NCBI RefSeq assembly: GCF_010183535.1
Contig: NC_071330.1
Coordinates: 1,869,217 to 1,933,216, forward strand
DNA length: 64,000 nt
Reading direction: 5' to 3'
DNA from: Caenorhabditis remanei
Taxonomy: Eukaryota > Nematoda > Chromadorea > Rhabditida > Rhabditidae
The notes below the pieces were generated by a model that was not told where the DNA came from, did no database searches, and saw only the letters and a program-made list of their open reading frames with translations. Position 1 is the first letter of the stretch. Each line of letters starts with the position of its first letter. This document shows positions 57,730 to 64,000 of this stretch, one piece after another. The translations under genes were made by a program, and so were the position numbers.

Positions 57730-60700
57730 ATGACGAATAAGAGTGAGAAACCGGGAGGAAACGATAGCGGAGGTGGAAGTGGAAGTAAAAGAAGACGAGG
57801 TGGGATCATGAGAAAACTGATGAAATCATTGAAAAATTGTCAAAAATAAATAATTTTCTTTGAAAATTAGCATAAAATTGTGAAAAACAGTGTTAAAAAA
57901 TGGTTAAAACACAAAATTTTGCTCCGAACTTTTAAAAACGGAAAATTTCTCTAAATTTCAGTAAAAAAACGATAGTAAACTCAATATGGAATGAATAAAA
58001 CTGATTTTCTTACCGTTTTCAGCAAATTCTATCTGTAAAAAGTGATTTTTTAGGCTATTTTCAGGTTTTTCGTCGCTTTTTCGACAATTTTTTTTCAAAA
58101 AAGTTAAATTTTTGTTTTTGTTTCAGAATTAGAAGAAATTCTGAGAAATCATCGAAAATGTTGAAATTTTTTGAGAAAAAAATTGGCAAAATGTCAAAAA
58201 TAAATCATTTTCTTTAGAAATTAGCATAAAATTGTGAAAAACAGTGTTGAAAAATGGTTAAAACACAAAATTTTGTTCTGAACTTTTAAAAACTGAAAAT
58301 TTCTATAAATTTCAGTGAAAAGAAGCAAAATCGATACGTTATGAAAAAATGCGATTTTCTTACCGTTTTCAGCAGAATTTATCTGTAAAAAGTTCCTTTT
58401 TCAGCTATTTTCGACAATTTTTCTCAAAAAAGTTAAATTTTTGTTTTTGTTTCAGAATTAGAAGAAATTCTGAGAAATTATCAAAATTTTTGAAATATAA
58501 CGGCATGCCGTTATAATACAGTATTTACCATAGTTGTCCGGATTCCGAAATTCCGGGTTTATTTGACACCAGCCTGTCTCCCCCGCCTTCGGCGGTTGAG
58601 CCGGCTGGTATCTCCTCATTCACGTGGGCACCTCTTTTCAAATGTGCCCGCATGGGCAAGTGGTCTAAAGCGGCGGTCGTTGTCCAAAGCACGCCAGTTT
58701 GGTTTTGCCCGCTGGCTCAGTTTCTCTTCTCTTTCCAAAACCGCTGCGGACAGTGCCTCAGACAACGCCCAATTGTCTTTTATATATAAGAATGATTCCG
58801 GTTCCGAATTCCGCTTTTTTGAATTCCCTTTTTCCGGAATGCAGAAGTTGAAATTTGAAATTTTTTTGAGTTCTAAACGACTATAGTACTTTTTTTCATA
58901 CTTGTCAAATGACGCGCAGCCCGCCGGCCCGTCAGGCCCGTCTTGTCAGGGATATGGGATTTTTGAGAAAAAATTTCAATTTTTCATGCCGAAAAATTGA
59001 CAAAAAGACACTCATATTATTCTATGAGAAAAACCTTTCGAGTTCATCTTAGTACACCTTTAATCAAATTTGGAAAAAAAGTTGAAAAAAAATTGAAAAA
59101 AAAATCCCTCCAAAAAGACGGGCCAGGCCGTTTTGAAAAAAAAACCCGGCCCGGCCCTTGACAAGTATGCTTTTTTTCGGTTTTGATCCGTAAAAGTAGT
59201 TTTAAACCTTATTTATCATTAAAATCACTTGAAAAAATGACTTTGCCTTGCAAATTTATCAAATCATTCCGAATTCCGGATTCTGAAATTCCGGAATTCC
59301 GGGGTTTTCCGTCATTCCCCTTCCGGATTTCGAAAATTTGATTCCGATTCCGGATTCCGGAAAATGTAAAATCTCATTCCGGATTCCGTATTCCGGAAAT
59401 CTAAAAAAAATGTCATTCCGTACAACTATGGTATTTACGGTAGATCACTCTGAAACCAAAAGAACTACACAAAATCTCCTCTCAAATCCCACTCAATTTT
59501 CCCCATATTTCCAGGAAAAAAAGGAAAGAATACACCATCGGACAGTCAATCGACTGCTTCTTCCTCAAAAACCACGTCTCCAAAGATGCAAAACCAGAAA
59601 CAGAAACAACCAGAGCCATCGTCGTCGTCCACTCCAAAAATTCAAATTCTGAAACGAGATCCGTCGAAGAATGTGACGATGCCTATAGTCGCTTGTGTGA
59701 TGCCTCTGATGGAAGTGAATTTAAGTGATCCTCCACAGCCACAGCCACCGACGACACCAAAGTATCATCAGAATCCACCGTCAACAAAAACTCAAAATCA
59801 AAGGATCTATCAGACGCCTGAAAAGTCTGAAAAGAGTGGTGGAGGAATGAATACGAGACGATCGGAAGCGAATAAACAGCAGACACAGGCCTATTATTTC
59901 TCTCAAAATCCGGGTGTCGCCGTGTCGGGTGACAAGTTCAAACAACCATCCCAGTATAAGATGCACAATTTCCCGTTGGAGAAGCTTGTCAATATCTTCA
60001 TCGATGGAAAGTATTCGGTTAGAAAACGCTTTTTGATTTGAAGTTTTAACCGAAAAAAACTGAAAATTCGAAACATTTCTAAAGAAAACCATATTTTCCA
60101 ATTCAAAATCCAAAAAAAAATCGTATTTTTCATACTTGTCACGGGCCGGGCCGAAATCAGGAAAAATCTCGGCCCGCTCGGCCCGTTTTGAAACATTTTT
60201 TCAAAACATTTTGAGTTTTTGAATTTTTTTTTGGGAAATTTTTGGAAATTTTTTGAAAAAAAGTATAGTTTTCGAATAAACATTTAAAATTGAATCAAAA
60301 TGTAAATATGTATGATAATTTAAGCATTTTTACTGTTTTTTTTTTCGAAAAATTTCAAAAAAAAATTGGTAAAAATGGGTACCCATTTTTGAATCCGGGC
60401 CGCCGGGCCGGCCCGATTTTTGACAAGTATGGTATTTTTGGTACAAAAACTTGTAAAATCGCGAATTTTCTGCCAATTTTGACGATTTTTCATCATTTCT
60501 TGTTGAAAAATCTTGAACATAAAACCTTTATGACGTTTTTCTAATTAGAAACTGCGTTTTCGTTTCAAAAATTTTATAGTTGTCAAGGCCCGGGCCGGGC
60601 CGGTAGGAAATTTTCAAGGCCCGAAGGCCCGGCTTCAAAAAATGACCCTTTTTTTTCCAATTTTTTTCGAAATTTTTTCAATTTTTCATCGAAAATGTGA

Positions 60701-63686
60701 CGCGAGGTGTGAATTTTTCAATTTTTTTTCCAAAATTTCTCTTGAAAAATCACCAAATTCCAGCTAATGATCACTCCAACGAACAGTCGATGCAACGGTC
60801 TCTTCATTCGAGTCGAATCACAGCATCAAGATTATAAGCCGACTGGAGCACTTTTGAGTCTCGATTCAGACGATGAGACGATTCGGAACGCGTGCCTAGA
60901 GACTATAGAAAGATTCGATAAAGGTAAATGTACTCGTGCGGCAAAGTTGCAAAAGTGGGCGGGGCTTAATGAATGGATGCTCCATTAAGCGTGATTTGTA
61001 GCGAAAGAAGGCATTATTCAATCCAGAAGTGGGCGTGGCCTCCTGACTCGATATAAAAGGGGCGTGGTCATTTTCAAAAGTATTAGTACGCTATAGGTAC
61101 TGTAACCACGCCACTTTTTGCATAACCGTGCGGCAGAGTTGCGAAAAGTGGGCGTGGCCTAATCTTCTGATCTAAAAGTCAAGACCACGCCCATTTTTTG
61201 CATAACCGTGCGGCAGAGTTGCAGAAAAGGGGCGTGGTCTAACTGTTAAGACCACGCCCACTTTTTGCATAACCACGCGACAGAGTTGCAGAAAAGGGGC
61301 GTGGTCTAACTGTTAAGACCACGCCCACTTTTTGCATAACCACGCGACAGAGTTGCAGAAAAGGGGCGTGGTCTAACTGTTAAGACCACGCCCACTTTTT
61401 GCATAACCACGCGACAGAGTTGCAGAAAAGGGGCGTGGTCTAACTGTTAAGACCACGCCCACTTTTGCATAACCATGCGGCAGAGTTGCAAAAGGGGCGT
61501 GGTCTAATCTTCCCCCCATTCAACAACTTCTTTACAGTTACCCAAAAATCTGCGACAGACCGGTACCCGTACTCGAAATGCTCTGAACCATATCTGAAAT
61601 CGTGTCTAATCAAGCGACTCGACGATCGTTTGGACGCGTTCCCAGATGCGATCTACTACTGTGAGAAATGTGATTATCATATCAGTACAATGGGTCACGC
61701 GAGATCACATCTCGAAAGTAGTTCTCATTTTGATGATATCAAACGACAAGAACAGAGAGAACATCTCGTCAGACACATCCCCAAACCGAGTAAAAATCAT
61801 TTGAGATCTATCAGAAAATTGTTGGATGACGTGTTGGATGATTATAAAAAGGTGAGGAAATTAATGGGGGGAAATCGGATATTGGAAGCGTGGGGACCCT
61901 AAAATTCACCTGAACTTTGAAATTCTGTTAAAATATCGATTTTCAGATGAAAATCATGAAAATTCGAAATTTTACGCGTTTTCTGTGATTTTCAGACATT
62001 TTTAACGGATTTTACCCGATTTTTTTGCGTTTTTTTTAACTCAAATTCTGTGAAAATTGCGATTTTCAGCCTATAATCAAGATTTTCTGCTGGAAATCGT
62101 GAAAATTTGGATTTTTTCGCGATTTCACCTGATTTTTTGCGTTTTTTTGACCAAAATTCTGTGAAAGATACATGAAAAATTTTAGATTTTTGATACTGAA
62201 AAGTGAGTGTTTTGTTCAAAATTCGTCATTTTTAATTCTGAAAATCTCCGAAAGTTGCGTTTTCAGACAAAAATCGTGTTTTCGCTGTCCAAAAACCTGT
62301 CAAAAATGACATTTTTGAGCGAAAAATCATGTTTTTTCTACAAAAAATCGCGTTTTTGCTGTCCAAAACTTGCCAAAAATGACATTTTTGAGTGAAAAAT
62401 CATGTTTTTCTACAAAAAATCGTGTTTTTTCTGTCCAAACTTGTCAAAAACGGCATTTTTAAGTGAAAAATCATGTTTTTTTGGCTGGAATCCAGGCTTT
62501 TTAGGTCAAAAGTCGGAAAAAAAAATGCTCTGTCCATTTTTTCCAGGAGTTCGTTGTTTATGAATATGTATTAGCCGAGCACTTTTGTTACAACTGCGCC
62601 CCACCGCAAACGAGAGAGTACCGGCGAGAGACGCAGAGTTTTTTTCTCGCACCGACACAGATTTTCACCATTTTTGATCTATTTTCACAAGTTTTAATTA
62701 AAAATTTGACATTTTCCGAGAGAAAATTATGCAAAAAAAGATCAAAAATGGTGAAAATCTGTGTCGGTGCGAGAAAAAAACTCTGCGTCTCTCGCCGGTA
62801 CTCTCTCGTTTGCGGTGGGGCGCAGTTGTAAGAACGCGTGGGCTGATAATAAATAAACCAATTTTTTCCAGTTTTTCAAAGAAAAAGTGAACATTTCTGA
62901 TGGTTTTTCAGAGTTTCCTCTAAATCTAAATCATAGTTAAAAATTTGACGTTTTAGTGAAAAAATTCAACAATTTTAGAAAAAATTTGAAGTTTTCACTT
63001 TTGCGCCAAAATACCTGGGGCTTGACAAGTACGGTTTTCCCATGTGGGGCTCTCAACTTGAGAGTCTCAAGTCATTAAAAAAGTTGCCTTACCCAAATCC
63101 AGGGTTGGGAAATTCCGGGCCGGCCCGGCCGGTAGAGAAATGTGCACTATTTTTCACAAAATTTTTCGAAATTTTTTCAAATTTTCATCAAAAATGGTCA
63201 TAAATCCCATATAAGATATGGAAAAACATTGTCGAAAAGTCGACTTTTTTACAGAAAAATCGAAAAAAATTCAAATTTTCAAATTTTTGTACTGTGACCC
63301 GGCCCGTTGCAAGTCTGAGCCTATCCGATTTCCCCCTTCTCTCTCTCCTCTACTAACTTTACCAACTTCTTCCGTCAAGTCTCTTCAGGTACAAGAAATA
63401 GGAAACGAGAAAGCGAGTCACATACTCTATTATCTCCAAACTACAGTATTCCCTGCAGCAATCGGAGGAAATCGGAATGTACAACTGAGACCATTTGGAT
63501 CGGCGACTTATGATACTGTCATGCCAGATAGTGACTATAATGTCGCTTATACGATGGATTTGCCAGAGAATGAGCCAATATTCTCAATGTTGGAAAAGGT
63601 TCGGAAGAGGATTGTGGATGATGGACATCCGGCTGATCACTCGATGGAAATGGGCACTCCTTCTACTATTTTGTTCACTTTTGAAG
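57730..63686 (+). CDS. Terminal nucleotidyltransferase (TUT / CDE-1 / PUP type), N-terminal part
   Basis: Terminal uridylyl/nucleotidyltransferases add untemplated nucleotides to RNA 3' ends. Exons 57730-57799, 59515-60017, 60764-60923, 61538-61851 and 63389-63686 join in frame to 448 residues and continue past the window with a GAAG|GTAAT donor. Residues 1-~190 are Gly/Ser/Lys- and Pro/Gln-rich (SGGGSGSKRRR; PPQPQPPTTPKY). A C2H2-like finger has Cys286, Cys289, His302 and His308 (YYCEKCDYH). The polymerase fold begins near 350, with the signature GSATYDTVMPDSDYNV: Gly386-Ser387 and Asp396/Asp398 as metal ligands. Finger followed by NTase matches TUT4/TUT7 and possibly C. elegans CID-1 or PUP-2; paralog not resolved. 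A GATTTCAG lies 47 bp before the ATG and 97 bp after the upstream stop, so it is probably the third gene of the operon. Confidence 0.82.
57835..58495. repeat. ~350-bp direct duplication in TUT intron 1
   Basis: AAATTAGCATAAAATTGTGA, CAGTGTTRAAAAATGGTTAA and TTGTTTTTGTTTCAGAATTA recur at 57860-58140 and 58215-58470 with few differences. Confidence 0.8.
58560..58800 (+). mobile_element. tRNA-like SINE candidate, copy 2
   Basis: GACACCAGCCTG, a CCGCCTTCGGCGG hairpin, GCCGGCTGG, then the tRNA-like segment 58646-58715 (ATGGGCAAGTGGTCTAAAGC as A-box region; CCAGTTTGGTTTTG in B-box position) and the tail TTTTATATATAAGAATGATT. Same order and spacing as 41100-40865. Confidence 0.65.
58897..59169. mobile_element. 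GGGCC-rich hAT-like element, copy D (nested)
   Basis: CATACTTGTCAAATGACGCG to CCCTTGACAAGTATG; exact 8-bp duplication CTTTTTTT at 58889-58896 and 59170-59177. Confidence 0.85.
60131..60431. mobile_element. GGGCC-rich hAT-like element, copy E
   Basis: CATACTTGTCACGGGCCGGG to GATTTTTGACAAGTATG; exact 8-bp duplication GTATTTTT at 60123-60130 and 60432-60439. In TUT intron 2. Confidence 0.9.
60575..60735. repeat. Truncated GGGCC-type element
   Basis: ATAGTTGTCAAGGCCCGGGC starts it, GGCCCGAAGGCCCGGCTTCA follows; no matching right end found. It resembles the left part of 43655-44082 (CCCGGCTTCAAAAAATGACC). Confidence 0.55.
61020..61510. repeat. 63-bp tandem repeat in TUT intron 3
   Basis: Five to six near-identical units: AAGACCACGCCCACTTTTTG, CATAACCACGCGACAGAGTT, GCAGAAAAGGGGCGTGGTCT, AACTGTT. 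Each unit starts with GACCACGCCC and ends with GGGCGTGGTC, so each can fold into a stem. It runs to within 30 bp of the exon 4 acceptor. Confidence 0.9.
62573..62851. repeat. Inverted-repeat MITE, copy 5 (long, nearly perfect palindrome)
   Basis: TTACAACTGCGCCCCACCGC pairs with GCGGTGGGGCGCAGTTGTAA; the inner ~95-bp arms (GAGAGTACCGGCGAGAGACG and complement) are almost perfect around a ~50-bp loop. In TUT intron 4. Confidence 0.85.
63100..63322. repeat. GGGCC-type element fragment
   Basis: GGGCCGGCCCGGCCGGTAGA at the left and GACCCGGCCCGTTGCAAGTC at the right; the right end matches copies A and C in reverse form. No duplication found. It ends about 70 bp before TUT exon 5. Confidence 0.6.
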
Positions 63687-64000
63687 GTAATTTCTTTTTT
63701 TTTAATTCTACGGTACCTCTCTCGGAAAAACTGTTTGAGCTAGAATTTCTAAATTTCCAGACTAAAAATCACCGTGAGAGTGTAAGATTTTCATAGAAAA
63801 CTTCAAATCTAGAAAGCTGACGCCATGAGGATTTTGAATGTGTTATCAGAATTGTATTAGTATCAATTTTAACAAAAGGATTAAACATTTCAGCAATTTT
63901 CTGAGAAAGAGTCCTAATTCTGATCTTTTTGATTCTAGGCATTCCAAAAATAGCCACTTTTAGCCAGAACCATAATTTCAGATCGATACAATTTATAGCT
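63687..64000 (+). other. TUT intron 5, no feature beyond a dispersed repeat
   Basis: Begins with the GTAATTTC donor. A stretch near 63810-63845 (GAAAGCTGACGCCATGAGGA) resembles the 4080-4830 unit. Confidence 0.5.

Larger units (their letters stand above)
58529..59430. mobile_element. CATAGTTG hAT-like element, copy 3, with nested insertions
   Basis: CATAGTTGTCCGGATTCCG at the left and CATTCCGTACAACTATG at the right; exact 8-bp duplication GTATTTAC at 58521-58528 and 59431-59438. Inside lie the second SINE candidate (58560-58800) and a GGGCC hAT-like element with its own duplication (58897-59169). No transposase. Confidence 0.88.

Noticed and set aside
62548..62620. Extra TUT exon after TTTTTTCCAG at 62547
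   Set aside because: The sequence runs straight into the inverted-repeat MITE, no donor keeps the frame, and exons 4 and 5 join in phase without it.

Overview
This is nuclear DNA of a Caenorhabditis nematode. The evidence is the AT-rich composition, very short exons, introns with GTAAG/GTGAG donors and TTTTCAG acceptors, closely spaced same-strand genes in likely SL2 operons, nematode U6 snRNA genes, and proteins that look like C. elegans chromosome III products (GARS-1, ULP-1, PRP-19, OXY-4, SAX-2). The dense repeats argue against C. elegans itself. Species not determined.

Layout. Position 1-480 holds the 3' end of one LTR retroelement. The minus strand then carries seven genes, given here from low to high coordinate: the N-terminal part of sax-2/Furry (12 exons, 2150-13561), oxy-4/CIAO3 (13902-20561), a TRAPPC2L-like TRAPP subunit (20904-32101), glycyl-tRNA synthetase gars-1 (32387-36822), an ornithine-type mitochondrial carrier (37155-40258), SUMO protease ulp-1 (44101-51666) and splicing factor prp-19 (52129-54119). 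From 55141 the plus strand holds a likely three-gene operon: a small membrane protein, an 82-residue protein, and the first 448 residues of a zinc-finger terminal nucleotidyltransferase (TUT/CDE-1/PUP type) that runs off the window. Exon phases were joined by hand and close in frame for every gene.

Most unusual region. The 10.26-kb second intron of the TRAPPC2L gene contains a divergent pair of U6 snRNA genes and a complete 9.1-kb LTR element (21760-30906). That element has apparently identical 539-bp LTRs, a primer-binding site, a polypurine tract and a short target duplication, but no gag, protease, reverse transcriptase or integrase that I can see. It encodes three tandem paralogous ~165-residue proteins of unknown function, each in its own cassette (splice acceptor, ORF, conserved 27-bp tail), followed by an ~1100-residue UPF1-like superfamily 1 helicase. 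I consider this the best candidate for an undescribed system. A second U6 pair at 37307-37803, inside an intron of the carrier gene, is a segmental copy of the first and preserves the empty target site of the LTR element.

Other mobile DNA. Two non-autonomous hAT-like families can be defined with exact 8-bp target duplications: a GGGCC-rich family with CATACTTG ends (five copies) and a CAGAGTTG/CATAGTTG family (three copies). There are also a two-copy tRNA-like SINE candidate, several foldback elements, a five-copy inverted-repeat family, and large tandem arrays filling the introns of sax-2, oxy-4, ulp-1 and the TUT gene.
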